Shown: positions 33,733 through 48,900, counted from the stretch's first letter. The stretch: DNA of 64,000 bases from Panagrolaimus kolymaensis (GCA_028622995.1 JAJQJQ010000002.1:4216001-4280000); one strand, 5' to 3'. Numbers and translations are program-made. The notes: generated by a model from the letters alone, not told the origin.

Positions 33733-36700
33733 AAATATCGTCTCATGATGTTCATTTTTGTTGATTTTGATTAATTAAATGGTTATTTAATAAATGTATT
33801 ATTATATAAATCTTTTTTTGGGCATTGTCAAAAACGAACTATCATTTTAATTTGGGTTACAGTAATCTAAGAAAACCTGCGTTTATTGATGCTCGATTAT
33901 TTCTAATCACGTTAATGTTTTTTTTGAAGTGTTCCATTTTTTGTTTAAATTTATCTCAAATATTTTAAACTTTTGCCTTTGTAATAACAAAAGGTTTCCC
34001 ACGAGAACCGGTCGAGTTTGCAGTTGCTGTTCTGCCTGCCCATGAGTAAAAAAAAGAAGCGACGAAGGAGCATCAATCTTAGCAAAGCACAAGATGTTTT
34101 TTTTAGAGAGACGACGCGCGCAAAAACTCGTAAAAAAAGTTTGGGAAGCAAAAAGGCAGGGACAAAAAAACCATTTTGATTTATGCGAAGTTGTTCCAAG
34201 CGACGACGGTAGCATTCATCGTTGTTCTGTTGAATGAATAAAAAAAACGTCTCCCCAATTTGATACATTTTTTTATTCAATAAAATAACAATCATTTTTT
34301 TCCCGTCAATTTTTTATTTTTTCTCTTCAATACCCATTTAAGAAAGAGGTTCATTTTATTAACGGAAATGAAAAAACGGGAGATGGTTATCCATCCGCAT
34401 TTTCCTTTATTTCGTGGGATATCAAACTCAAAAAAGAATTATAACATGTGTTTTTCCACATTGACACTTTGAAATAAAGTGATTGGAGGTTGGTTGTGGC
34501 TGGGCTTTATTGCGACCGCTGATGGGATTAATCTCAATTGAAAGCGGTATCGCTTTTACCATTCATATTTGACTCCCACGAAGGCTGTAAAAGAAATATA
34601 GGTTTTTTTTGCGCAATATCCGATAAATTTTTTAATATTTTTGCACAGAAGTGTCAAAAAAGTGGTCCTTTAAATTATTTTACAATTAATGGGAAAGTTT
34701 TTATCAAAGCAGAAGGTACAAGTTGAAAAGTTTAATAAGACGCCTCTCTGGAAGTAATGATCAAAGTCATAAAAATAAAAAATCTTCCATTTTTTGGATA
34801 ACTTCAACTTATTACTGTAGTTGCGGATATTTTCAAAAAAACTTTTACAAGTCTTTTTTTTTGCAAAAGAAAAGCGCGTTGTTTTTTATTTTTATTTTCA
34901 TCACAACCCAATTTTTATAAAGCTCCACCGTAATTTATTAGAAAGGATAGATAGTTGATGTTTTCAAATGATGCTGCTCGATACACGTGAAGAACATCAC
35001 TCACACAAGAACATATCCAAAAAACAGCTTTGATGCATATATTTTTTTGTGAAGCTATTCATGTTGTTTTTTTTTCGTAATTTTTGCTCTTTCAACCGCA
35101 AGCTTTATAAGTTGTTACAATTAAAAGCTTTATCATTTCGATGAAACTTATTTTGAATTTAGTTTAAATATGTATGTTTCAAAGGTCAAATTTTAAGTAA
35201 TAAAATATCCAGTATTAATTTTTTTTCATCATCCGCTAAAGTCGATCTAATACAACTTTTACTTTTTACTTTGAAGAAATGATAAAATAAAATTTATAAT
35301 ATTTTTTTAAATGCCACTTCTTCTTTTTTCGTTGACTAAAAAAGGAGAGAGAGAAAAAGGAGAAGCAAAAGCTATGACAAAAAAAATAAGCAGCAATTGT
35401 TGTCTTTATTTCTTTTCATCAAAAAATAGCGTGATTCAGCGACAAAAATGCGCAATTTTCTTTTTCAATAAAATTTCGTTCACTTTTTTGAAGCAAAAAT
35501 ACTTTTTTGCCATATTAGATCACAAAAACAAAAAAAGCAGCGTATCTGTTTTTGTTTTGTTTTTTTGCGCTTCGCTTTCTTGTAATACCGCCATTTGAAG
35601 TTAAAGTTATAGTTTTGGTTGGTGGATAACATGAATGAAACAAAAAGTATGAAGCAACCTTTGACAAAACAAAAAATTGTTTTTTAAGTAACACGATTTT
35701 CAAAATACTTTCTCTTATATTTTTTATAATAAGGTCAAAAGACTTTTGTTTTCTCCATGCAGCATGGACATGTTCTTGATTTTTCCCTAAACAATAAGTG
35801 CAACAAGTTTGCAACAGTTATTGTTATTTTTATTTGAAGCTTTTACGGAGATACTTTTGAGGATTGCAAAAAGAAAAAAACTAAAATTATGCAGTTGCCA
35901 CCTGCTCGATTTTCAACTATGGCACACGCGATGAATCTCTCCTTTTTATTTTATTTTTCTTTCATTCCTCTTCCAATTGCGCGTTTTCCCATCATTGTTT
36001 CCATCCATCCTTTTTCTTCGCCGTTTTTCTAAATCAGAAAAATAAAAAACGATGAAATGCCGCGACTAACAAAATGTTTTTGATGAAAAAGTTTTTTCAA
36101 AAAGGAGGAGACAAATTTTTTTTCTTTCACTGGAGAAGTTAGCGATCAGTATTTTTTTTCGGATGGTGGTGGTCAAACAGTTGTTGATACTTCTTCGATT
36201 TTTATTTCTTTGTCAATTTTTTTTAAGAATTATCGTAACTCTTTTTTTTGTGATCATATTTTGCTATGTGAAAAAGGCTGGTGAGAAAAAGAATTATAAC
36301 GGGGATTCGAGGAGCGAAAAAAAAAGAAAATGAGGGAAATCATCATGGAATGGCGCCGACCTCCTGCTTCTTTTCTGGGAACTTCATTTTTTTTCTTCTT
36401 GTTTCTTATTGCGCGACAACAACCTCCAAAGTAGTTAATTCAATGACGCAATTGTATCAAAGCTAATCAACTATGGGAAATAAAAACGAACGGTTCATTT
36501 GGAGAAACAATTTTCATTCGAATAATAAATTGTGCTATTTTTTAAATATGATTTTTAAATAAACTTTTTTTGTTGGGAAAGAAATAGAAATTATGGGTAC
36601 TTATTTACGCTTTAACACTTGCTTGTCACATTTTCAAGTGAATGTTTTTCATTGTTTTTAAACTTGTCAGGTTAAATTTTGACACTCATTGTTTAAAGTC

Positions 36701-37905
36701 TCACTTCCATTCCTTCTCCGGAAGTGTAAATCCCTTAAATCCAGAATTTTCAACAAAAAATAATATTTAAGTGTTTACTGTTAATTATTTTGTCATCACT
36801 CATCAAAAAATTTTTAAACTTTTTTTTAATTCTTTCCTTAACTATTTTTTTTCCAGCAGAGCCACACCCACTTTGTTTCGTTGATTTTTAGGATGCGTTT
36901 ACTCCCTTTATTTTTCTTTTTTTTTGCGCAGAAAAAGAAGAGTTTTTTTCATTTGCATATTCTTTTTTTCTTTTTCAATCGCAGAACACCCTGCATCGGC
37001 ACGACACTATTTTTTTTGACTTACGCAACAAGTCAGTCAGTGTTTTTGCTCATCTTTTTCTTCATAAAGGCAGAGACTTTTTGTTTGGACTCACAACCAT
37101 GACCGAGGTCCTGGCTAGCAGATCCCATCTTCTTGATTCTTCCTTCCATTCTTTTCCATAATTGAATTAGGATCAATTTGTGGCGCTCATTATCCTTGCC
37201 AAAAAAAAGTTGAGCCCGATTGTTTTTTTTGTGGGGCATTCAAATTTTTAATGTTTACTTTTGCCTTTTTTTAAGTTTGCTTTCTCACGAATTATCACTA
37301 AAAAACATTTTAGGTTTTCCTTTTATGTTATCTTTACTACCTCTTTTTCTATTTGAAACATCATCATCACCACCTAACAAAAACTGATAATTCTTTTAAA
37401 AAATCAAAAATTCTTTTCAATTCAAAAAAATCTATAGAATAAAGGTTCTTAAAACAAACGTCAGTCAATAAATGTAAGAAAGCGAAGAAGGAAAAAAATC
37501 GAAGATACACCATCTTTGATAAAATAAAAATAAAAAAATAAACGCAGAAATAAGCAAGAAAAATAACACGAATTTGCCCGCCATTTCGGCAATATTTTGG
37601 TTTTTATTTTGTTGATCGAGAAAAGGTGTATTTCGCGTTGTATGTATGTACATATTTCACTAACACTGATCTTCACCATTTTTTTTTTGTTGTAAATTCT
37701 ATTTTTTTTTTTGCTTGCTTTAATAGCATTTCTTTTTTCTTTAAGACGCGCAATTTTTTTTAGTTAGTTGTTGCTGCTTGCTTTCTAATTCAAAAAAAAA
37801 ACGAAACATTTTTTTAGGTTTTTTATTTTTCTGTGGTGCCATTTCCGGGCTTTTCGAATGTTGATTTGATCTTTATTTTTATTTAAATATTTTTACATTT
37901 ACAAA
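33733..37905. other. Gene-poor region upstream of the large Notch gene
   Basis: TTC27 3' UTR at the left, then AT-rich DNA with long T and A runs. Small open frames exist (for example 34042-34179, 45 basic residues) but have no splice or homology support. A less AT-rich block at 37080-37240 and a short inverted repeat around 34510-34560 are noted. It is a likely 5' regulatory region for Notch. Confidence 0.45.
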
Positions 37906-40900
37906 ATGGATTGGCATAATTCTATATTTTTGCTGCTAATCTTAATTATTAATTCTTGTTTACCCGTTTATTCTTCAGGTAAATATGTTTGCTTGTTATT
38001 TTTTACAAAGAAAGTAATTCTGGTAGGAATTGATTGAGGCCTAAAACCACAGAGATTGTAAAGCCTAAAAAAGACTTTTAATCTTTGACCTTTTTAAAAA
38101 AACATTTCTAACATTTTTAAACCATTCTTTATCTATTTTAAAAAAAGGCTTAATCGATATTCGGGTTTTCTAAAATAATGATGAAAAGCGGATGTTGTGT
38201 TGATCTGCAAACTGAACTATTTTTTTTCTTCAAGAGCAGCTAAAAAATATCATCACAGTAGATAAATAAAAAAAACCATGTGTTGTATTATTTTTGCTTA
38301 TCATTCCTTTCGTTTTTTCAGATAAAATTTGTAATATTGATTCAGATTGTTTAAATTTTGGAAAATGTTTATTACTTCCCGAACCGTTTACAGGAAAAAT
38401 GAAAAAACAATGCCAGTAAGTTTTACTTTGTTTATTGTATGTTGGATATTTCAAAATTTTTACCTTTATTTACGCGCTGCTTTCTTTTCTTCCTTTTTTG
38501 ACATTTTAGCTCCTCTCCATTTTTTTGATATTTTCTTTTGCGGACACAGAAAATAAATAAATTCAACAACTCTTCTCAAAACAAAAATCAATGGATGGGA
38601 GAAAAGAAAAGGGCAAAAACATACGCCATAGGGTTCTTTTTCGCACTTATTTAGGGTTTGTTTCTCGTCCTCAGCAGGTGTCCTTATATTAAATGGCCGT
38701 CACGCAAATTATAAAAAATTGTGATGGGAATATTCCTTTTCTGTGAATCCGGGAATACTTGAAAACAATTTTTAAGAAATTCAAAAGATACTTTGCATTT
38801 TTTTATAATTCCTTTCTTTTTGCAGCAATCATTCATTTGTATTAGATTTATACGCTAATCCACTTAATCAAAAAAAGATAAAAGTTACCTTTTTTTGTAA
38901 ATGGCATTGAAAGCGATTGAATTACTTTAAAGGTTTTTTTGACACTTTTTACAATTGAATTGCGGCAAAAAAGGAGGGGAAAGAAAAATGTCTGAAAAAA
39001 AAAACTTGAAAATGTGTGAGAGAGTTTCATTCCTTACAAGGCCATATCATCCATCCATCCATAGTATTTTCTCAGGTTCTTTCATTGGCATTCTAGTTTT
39101 TGATCGACTCACATACACAAAAAACGAACAATGTCAAATGTTCCGTGACTAAACGTTTTTCTTCATTTGATCATTTTTTTTTCTTCCTTCAAAGGGAAAA
39201 TGGGGAAAAGAAAATTTTGTTTTGTGAGTTAAAAAAAATATGTTTTTACCAAGTCGTCGTCAATTGAAGACGATATTGGTGGTGTTCATCATCATGGGAA
39301 AAGCAAACTTTAATAACAACACAGCAACTTTTTTGTAAATTGAAATTTAATCACATTTTTTATGCTTTTTTTTCAATCAAAAAACTTTATTTAATACGTT
39401 TTTTTTTCTTGCGAGAAAAAAGAGTTTGTTTTTGGATTAAATACAAAAAGATGGGCATGTTTGCTGAAGATTAATTGCCACCAAAAAAACCTTATTTCCC
39501 ATGACTGGAGTGGCAAAAGAAAATGAAATATCGGCAATGAAAAATGGATTGAATTTCTTACAAAAATATTGTTGTTGCTTTTTTGCAACTTTAGAAAAAA
39601 AGTTTAAAAATTTGAGTTTACAGTAGCAGAGATCTTAAAAGGAAGATAGTTAAATATGCATAAGAATGACAATAATTAAAATACAAAAATTTTAGATGCG
39701 CCGATGATTTTGCTGGAGAAACTTGTCAACTTCGAAAATGTCCAGAAAATCCATGTCTCAATAGCGGAATTTGTGAATGGACTGACCCCATATTTAAATG
39801 CCATTGTCCTCTTGGTAAGTATCTTTTGATTGACATTTGTACGAGAAAGAAACGAAACAAACAAAAAAAGTAAAAGCAATGATTCAGTCGTCTTAGAAAA
39901 TGAAAATAACGAATACAAAAAAAGCAAGCACAAGCCCCTGTTTTTTTTTCTCTTTCTCTAAATAAAGGAGTTTATTCATGAAGCATTCATTTTGTTTTTG
40001 GGCTCCAATCATTTGTTATTTATTTTTATTATTTTTTGCTTCTGATGACTTTTTCTTGAACTTTTATATTGCGGCGCGAAAAAGTTCATGCTACTATTTT
40101 ACCTCCTGCTTCTCATTTTGGACTTAAAAAATGGCAGCAACAATACATAGTAAAATTGCGCAGTTTTTAAGAATCGATGCTGCTGTTTTTTCCTTCTTCT
40201 TTCGTTTTGTCTTTTGACAAATGATCCTTCTTGAATGTGAAAAACGAGCAGCATCGTTGTCTCATCTTTTCCCTTTTGTAAAAAATAAAAATGGAGAAAA
40301 AGATGAGTGAAAAAAAAAACATTTTGTCACATTACATTTTTTTATTAGAGAAAAAAAGGCAGAATAAAGCAAGCAATATTACAGTTTTATAAAAAAATGG
40401 AATTAAAGAATAAAAGGCAAAAGAAAACATACGCTTGATAGTAGCAAAAAATTATTTTTACAATTTCATATCAATGCAAAAATTATAACTTGAACAAAAT
40501 TTTCAGGTTATTCTGGAAGTTTATGTGATACACCAATTCCTAATGCTTGTGACATTAAAGGTTGTGTTAATGGCTTATGTCGTCTTGAAGGATCCACTGA
40601 TAACGCAGTTTGTGATTGCCTTTATGGTTTCGGCGGTGATCGATGTGAATCAACAACTCTTTGTGATCCTGTTTCATGTTCCGGTCATGGCACATGTAGC
40701 AGCAATGGCACCTCCGTCAGCTGCTTGTGCGACGCTGGATGGAAGGGTGAAAGATGTGAAATCGATGTGGATGAATGTGTAGCTGATCCTGAAATTTGCG
40801 GCATAAATGGCGAATGCATCAACTCTCCTGGAACATATTTTTGCCGATGCAAACCTGGATTTATCGGAGTTCATTGTGAGAAATCTCATTCTGAAAGCTG

Positions 40901-43900
40901 CTCTCCACAACCATGTCAAAATGGTGGAACTTGTTCAACTGGATATTTGCAAAATTCTTTTACATGCAAATGCCCTCCAGGCTTCACTGGAGCTTTATGT
41001 GAAGAAAAGAACAATGAATGTGCCCCGATTGAAGATACAAACATTGGAGATTTAGTTTCCCGTTGCACCAATGGTGGATCATGCATTGATGACATTAATG
41101 AATTTCAATGTATTTGTGCTCATGGTTTTACTGGACATGATTGTCGACAAAACATTGATGAATGCAGTCTTTATGGTTCTTCACTATGCCTCAATGGTGG
41201 AACTTGTATGGATACTTATGGCTCCTATAAATGTGCTTGCGTCATTGGATTCACTGGAGATCGATGTGAAATTGATATCGATGATTGTGTAAATAATCTT
41301 TGTTATAAAGGTTCAAAATGCATTGATAAGCTTCGATCATATGAATGCGAATGTCCTGAAAATCGATTTGGAATTTACTGCGAATTTGACAATCCTTGCG
41401 CTAAGAAAAATAACAAATGCCTTCATGGTCAATGTCTTCCAAATTCTTCAAATGGAAATTTCACGTGTTTATGTGATCGTGGATTTACGGTAACCATTTA
41501 TTTTCTTTTGCTTTATGACTGACTCTATTTAATATTGAATTTTTAGGGAGAATTCTGTGATATTGATATCGATGAATGTACAGCTGCAGCCCGTTCACCT
41601 TGTTATAAAGGCAAATGCATCAATACCCATGGAAGTTATAAATGTGAATGTGAGATTGGATACGAGGGTGAAAATTGTGATATTTCAATCGATGAATGCG
41701 AAAATCGTCCATGTTTTAATGGAGCAACATGCCTTGATTTAGCTGGAGATTTTCAATGCATTTGTATGCCATCATGGTCTGGAAAACGATGTGAAATTCC
41801 AAAGCCTTATTCCCCTGGTTGTGAAAAGCACATGTGTATGCATGGTGGAGTATGTCGCAAAACTCCTTTCAGTGAAGAATATTGCCATTGTCCCGCACGA
41901 TTTAGTGGTCGTTCATGTGATATCGTGAAATCTGATCCTTGCGCTGATAATAAATGCAAAAATTCTGGTAAATGCATTGCCACAAATGATTACAAGTAAG
42001 CTTCGACAATTTTGAAAGCTTTCAATAAAAAAAGAAATAATTTTAGTTCATACTCATGTGAATGCCAAAAGGGTTTCAGCGGTCATTATTGTGAAAAGAA
42101 AAGTCAAAGTTGTAAAGAAAATCCATGCTTGGTTGGAGAATGCATTGATACCTTAAATGGTTTTCAATGTCAATGCCCTCCTGGGTATCGAGGAGATAAT
42201 TGCGAGGTTGGATTTAACTTTAATTTTAAACTTAAAACAACTTGAATTTTTAGATAAATATTAATGAATGCAAACCTGGTTTATGTAAAAATGGAGGAAT
42301 TTGTGTTGATGAAGTTAATGGTTATTCATGCAGTTGCCCTGCTACACATACAGGTGAACGTTGTGAAATAAATGTAACTGATCCATGTCAAAAGGATCCA
42401 TGCTTGAATGATGGAACTTGCATGACTCTTAGCGTGAATGGAAGGTTTACTTGCAATTGCAAAGATGGCTTTGATGGATTTCTTTGTCAAATAAATACAA
42501 ATATTTGTGATCCGTCAAGATGTCTAAATGGTGGATACTGTACCATTGAACAAAAATCTTGCAATTGCCCTGAAAATTTTAATGGAACTTTTTGTGAACG
42601 AAATCAAAACACATGTGCCAATGTTCAATGTCAAAATGATGGAATCTGTGAAAATTTCGATAATGATTTCTTTTGCAATTGTGGCTATGGCTTTGCTGGG
42701 AGATTTTGCGAGAAAAAGGTTAACATTGATAAATATGAACCCGAAGAAAAGAAGGAAAAGGATAGTTGCGAGAAATCTGAATGTTCCAAGCTTGCTGGAA
42801 ATGGAATTTGCGATCCCGATTGTAATTATCCCGGATGCGATTATGATGGCGGAGATTGTTCAGCATCTATTTTCAACCCATTTTCAAATTGCACATATGC
42901 GAATTATTGCAAATATGTTTTCCGGGATAATCATTGCGACGAAATTTGCAATAATGAAGGCTGTCTTTTTGATGGATTTGATTGTGAAGAAAAAGTTGCC
43001 ACAAAATGCCCAGACGAAGAAAATTGTTTAAAAGAATATGCAAATGGTATCTGCAATCCTGAATGTAATTCAGCTGCATGTGGTTGGGATGGTGGTGATT
43101 GTACAACTAAACATGATGTACTTTCCGATAATCTCGTTCTCACTCTCATCACTGATCCAAAAAATTTTGTTGAAAAAATTGCGCCTAAACTTTTGATGAT
43201 TGTATCTCAACTTTTGCGTGTATCATCTCGATATCAACTTGATAAAGATGGATTTCCTATGATTTATGAATGGTCTTCTATTAGCGGGCAAGGTTCTCTA
43301 ATTATGATGGAGACCACCCAAGCTACAGCGATTCGAGAAAAACGTGAAGATGATGAACTAAAAGGTGTCATTATTTATTTGCATTTGGATGCTTCTGTTT
43401 GTAAAGAACTTTCTTCGTTGACTACATTGTTGCATGTTGAAACAATTGCCGTGAATGGTAACCAAGATTGTTTTACCGATGCTAAATTAGCTGCAAATAT
43501 GATCGCCGCTGATACAAATCAAAATGTAAGCTTTTAACAAATAAAATTTAATGAATTATTTTTTTGGTTTTTAGGCTTTCACTGATCTTGGAATTAGCGT
43601 TTATGATGCTCGAGTTCAACCAAGAAAAACTTCAGAAACCTCTTCAAATTATTTTATTTATATCATAATTTGCACTTTGGGTGGCGTTGTTTTTATTGTT
43701 GCAATGCTAAACTCTGGAACACAGCGAGCGCTCAAACGAAAGCTTGTCACAATTCGGGGAGTTTTCTATCCTCCAACAAGTAATGAAATTAGAAGTCAAC
43801 AAATAAATCATCCCCAACAAAAGCCTCCATATGGATTGAATAATTATAATCTCGATCGCCAATCACTCATGTCAGAAACAGGATCATTTAATGGACCAAT

Positions 43901-45974
43901 GGCTAAAAAATTCCGTGAAGAACCAATTGAAACAGAAAGAGTATTTACAAAACTTCATGAATATGCGTCTTCAGCTGAACCAATAACTCAGGAACAAATT
44001 GAAAATCCAACCATACAACTATGCGCTTGTGTCAGAGATTTAAATGAACGAACTTGCATTCATTGGGCAGTTGAATCCCTTGCTGCTAAGAAAGACCGTG
44101 ATATTATTGAAGATATTAAAAAATTGGTTTCAATTGGATGTCCTCTCAATGCTCAAGATGATACGGGAGCAACAGCTCTTCATTTGGCTATAAGAAGTAA
44201 TCGAAAAGATGTGGCTATTTTTCTTCTTGATAAAATTGATGTCAATATTCCGGATGATGATGGAAGAACAGCACTTTTTGACGCAGTAGCAACAAAATCA
44301 TTTGATATTTTTGAAAAAATTCTTCGACTTGAAGGGGTTGATGTTAATACTCTTGCAAATACAAATGATACTCCACTTATCAAATGTTGTCGATTGGGTG
44401 ATGAAATGCTTCCATTTGTTGAGCTGCTTTTGAAACATCCTAAAATTCTTGTTGATAAAACTGCTGAAAAATCTACACAAAATTCTAATGGTAAATCAGC
44501 GATGCACGAAGCTGCTGCTTGCAATTCTATTCAAATTATGAAATTGCTTGCAAAGAAAGGCGTTTCTATCTCTGGGCATGATTGTTATGTAAGTTTTAAA
44601 AAATTAAAAAAGATTTAATTAAATATTATTTTTTAGCAACATACTCCACTTTTTATGGCCGTTAAATCAAACCAATTTGAAGCAGTTAAATATTTACTTA
44701 TTAACAAAGCTGATCCAAACGCTCCAAATGATTGTGATGAAACTCCTCTCAGTGAAGCGAAAAGACGTGGTTTCAAAGAAATTGAAAATCTTCTTTTAAG
44801 TGCTGGAGCTCAACCTTCTCCTTGTCCTACAGTTCCAGGAGGATCTTATCAACCACCATATCCTTCGTATACTGTACCATTAAATGAAGTAAAAGCTGCA
44901 ATTCCTAGTTTTCAATCGGTTCAAAATATTGAAAAGTCTTCAGCGAACAACAAAAGTGTTCGCAAAATTAAAGGCAAAGGAAATACTCCAGCTTCTGCTA
45001 ATTCTGCAAATGCTCCAAACCATTTGTTACAAATACAACATCAACAACATCAGCATGCTCAAGCAACTTTAATGCAAAATCAAATGAACAGCTTTTATGA
45101 TTATAGTCCATATGCGCAGCAATATCAAATGCAAATGCCACAATATCATAATCATTCGATGCCTCACCAACAAAATCAACAGTTTAAAATACCACATTCG
45201 ATTCCACCTTCACCGATGGCGCAAATGCAAGCTGCTTATAACCAACAGCAACAACACCAATTCCAACAACAGCAAATTAATGCTCAAGTTCCAACTTGTC
45301 AAAATCGAAAAAGACAGCTACAACAGCTGCAATTACAACCGCGCCAGCGTGATTCTCAACAACAGCAACAACAAAGGCAACAACCATATCAACCTCAACC
45401 TCAGCAGCCACCATTGCCACAAACATCAAATTATTCCAGTAGTCCACCATCCACTCAAATTCCACAATATCCTTTAATTAATTCCGAAAGTCCACATATT
45501 AGTGATAGCGCTTATGGAAGTCCTTCGCCCAATTCGTATCATAATTCTTCCACATCCACGAATACATCGGGACACAGTGATACCAGTAGCTTTGCCTCTC
45601 CTCCAGGCTCACACGATCAAGGGTTTTGGCCCAATACATCTCCAGATGCCGTTACTGTGATAGGTAGCAATTCAACCCTTGTTGCTCCAAATCAGCCATC
45701 ATATGCTCAAGAACAGCCCATAAAATCTGAATATGCCGTTAATCCCAATCATTATTTCGCCCCAGATCTTAATATGCCATATGTAATGTCACAAGCTACA
45801 TGGGGAGCTCAAGCAGCTTATTATCAGAATAATTATCAGCCAAATTATCCTTATCGACATTCTCAAGTGATTCCACATCCTCCAATACTTCCTTCAACAT
45901 CAGCACCATCAAATCAACATCATATGCAACGGAGTGCCTCGATGGCTGAGATATCTTATCATCATCACCCGTGA
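37906..45974 (+). CDS. Notch receptor, LIN-12/GLP-1 type, full length
   Basis: Nine exons (37906..37978, 38322..38415, 39696..39814, 40507..41489, 41547..41995, 42047..42206, 42254..43525, 43575..44588, 44637..45974), 1,833 residues. Signal peptide in exon 1 (ILLLLILIINSCLPVYSS region). I count 19 EGF repeats to about residue 778, several calcium-binding (DIDEC, DIDDC). Three Lin12/Notch repeats follow (about 798-828, 839-870, 878-909), then a heterodimerisation domain with a furin-type REKR (about 987-990), one transmembrane helix (about 1074-1095), RAM-like VFYPP, ankyrin repeats, a Gln-rich stretch and a Ser/Pro/Thr-rich PEST-like tail with WPNTSPDAV. Notch is cleaved on ligand binding and its intracellular part acts with the CSL factor LAG-1. 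The first three introns are long (343, 1,280 and 692 bp) and may hold enhancers; the others are about 50 bp. Which C. elegans gene is the closer orthologue cannot be decided. Confidence 0.95.
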
Positions 45975-48900
45975 AACAACTTATGTTAGAAAATTTCCCC
46001 TTTTTTTACTAATTCCATTTTGTTTCTGTAAATATAATAATGCGATTTGTTGTGCGTGTATTTTTTCTTATTTATTTTCTTTGCTCAATATTATTTTTTG
46101 TTTGTTTTGTTTTGGGATAAAAATCAGAGGTTTTATTATTTTTTTTATCAAAAAAAATTATATGTAATGTAAAAGGAAATGAATACGAGTTAATAATTAT
46201 TTAAATTTTTATTCATTCAACTTTGAAATTGGTATAATTTTGTTTGTTATTGTAAAAAATGAAAGACGAAAGAAAAAAATTGTGTAAAGAATTTATTAAA
46301 ATCTGCATGTTTTTTTTGTGGGCGCTGAATATTTTTTTATCACTGTAATGAGTATTGTTGTTATTCAAAAGTTGTTTGATCCTCAAACTTGCAATATATA
46401 TATATTTTCAATTAAACATTTGCACTCAGTTAAAACACTTCCATAACGATCGAGAAAATAACACCCAGTTATTTTATGAATTATTCAAATCAACTTCAAA
46501 TTTGATTCCATAGTACCTATTTATTTTGAAATAGATACGTGCAAAATCGAATTATTATTTTTTTTAAATAGCTCGTGAAAAAAAAAATGAACTACAGTTT
46601 ATTGTCACTTTTTATTTTAAAAATTTATTAAATTATACAAAAATTGTGACATTTTTGAATACAAAAAAGGTGAACATTGTGACTATTCTGACAGGCTTTT
46701 TTTCTCTCTTCCGCCCTATGATTATTATTAATTTTAATAATAAAAAAAAGCTGAGCAAAGGGAAGTAATTAAATTTTAGACTACAAAAAGTTTTTAATTA
46801 AAATTTTGAAAAAAATGCTTTGCTCTTTTTATTGAAGTAAATTAAACCCTTAGGATTTAAAATTACTATATTTAAAGTTAACTTTTGCCTAAATTTGACG
46901 TTCTTTGTTTTTTAAATTTCTGACGTAATGCCCTTTTTCAACTAATTTTTTTTATCTATTTTGTTTGCAAATATATATCGTCTGGCTGGTTGAGATTATT
47001 AATGAGAGATAAAATTTGACAAAATTTTGAAGAAGATGAAATGAAGCGTATGAGAAGGAGGTACTGTAATTATAGAAAAGAAGAAAAGTCGTATTATTTT
47101 TAAAAAATACAAATATTTAGAGTTACTACCCCTTACATAAATCTTATCTTAAATGATTAGTAAAATCAAAGTAATTAAAAAAAAGATCAAAAGTTATTTT
47201 GGAATGATATGGCCTTTTACCGTCCGTATCCACGTCTCCCACCTTTAACTTTTCCATATTTGGCATTATTTTAAACCATAAAATACAAAATATGCTTTGC
47301 CTTTTTAAAAGAAAAAATAATCTGCTTTTTAGTATATTTCTTTTATGTTTAAAAATTTCTATATATTAACTAACTTCTTTTCCATCCCTTCTATTCAGCT
47401 TTAATTTTTATTTTTATTTTAAATTGAAAAAAATGACATTGAAGGATAATGAAACAAAAAAAGGGCGCGCATTTATAATCCGATTTTTTATTTTTATAAA
47501 CCACGTGAAATTTTTTTTTCAATTGAATCTAATTGCAAAAAAAAGGCGACGACTTCTTGCGTAAAAAAGGAAAAAGAGGAATATTTATAATCAAAATGCG
47601 CGAGAAAAGCAAAAATCCATGGAAAGAAAGGAAATTAAAGTCGGGAGCTCAAAGAAGCAATGTGGGGATAGATAGATATAAGAAGGGATTAATAACCTCG
47701 TAAAAAGAATTATAAGAGGGAAGAAAAATAAATGTCAAAACGATTGAAACCTTTGAAAAAGAGAAATTTTTGTGGAGATTATTTTTATTTATTTGGACTT
47801 TTTTCTAATTTTATTTTATTAAATAAATAACGCACTTTTAAAACCAAAAATAAGAATGTTAAAAATTGAAAGAACCCATAGAAATAAGATGAGTTTTTAA
47901 AAACACCAAAACAAATAACATAATTTGAAGAAGAAAAAGAAGCTGACATATAAGGAGAAATAAATTCAAGTAAAAATTTTATAATAAAAATGATTGAGTT
48001 TTTTTTATCATTTGTTTATGGATTCTAAAAATTTTATGAAGCTTTAGACAAAAAATTAAATCTTCTCTGTGATAAAAGATAATCAAAGCCCAATGCAATT
48101 CATTAGGAAAAAAAGCATAAAATAAACTTAGTTTCAAATAGAAAATACCTAATTTAAACTTTTTTTAGCTTGACAAGCTTGCTTTATTATTATTACAGTT
48201 TTTGCCAGATAGTTGCCTGATATGTGGTATACCAATCATTTTTTAGTTTTATGTAATTTCTTAGAGTCATAAATCTTTAAACGATGATTTGTCCTTTTAA
48301 CGCATGAAGCCTAGAGCATTTCTAACCTAAAAATCGAGTTATTAAGCTTCTAATTACAATTACTTCCCATGACAAAAAAAGTTCATAAACTTTTAAGCTT
48401 CCTACTTTTTGGAAGAAAACAATTAAAATTTGAGCTAGAATAATCATAATTATTGCCTTCATTTAAATTTTATAAATAGTTTGTCAAGTGCAAAAGTCCA
48501 ACTATTTATTTTTTATAATCCATTTTTTCCTATGTTATTATTTATTTTTTTCTTTTACTCTTTAAATTGATTCACGCATTTTTTACTTATAATATATCCA
48601 TTAATTTGCTGGTGGCGGTCGAAATGTATAAATTTAATTATTTGTTGTTTCTGAGTAAATTTAATAAATAAAAAAAATTTTTTAAAAATAAACTTTTTAT
48701 TTTGTCGTGAGACAATTTGCACACACATTTATTAGTCTGCGCTAAAATATAAAAACGTTTTTCTTGCTTTAAATAATTATGTGCCTTTTTTGGTTATAAA
48801 CATTTGTATGAGACAAGAAAAAAGCCTTTTGGAAGACTTCATCTCGAACACTTGGTTGCTTTTTTCTTTTTATTCTCTCATACCAGACTTTTTTTGTTGC

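Noticed and set aside
34042..34179. 45-codon basic ORF
   Set aside because: Composition follows an A-rich stretch; no acceptor, no homology, no poly(A) context.
40525..43150. Several long alternative-frame and antisense open frames within the EGF/LNR exons
   Set aside because: They shadow the high-scoring Notch frame; overlapping openness comes from the Cys-rich codon pattern.
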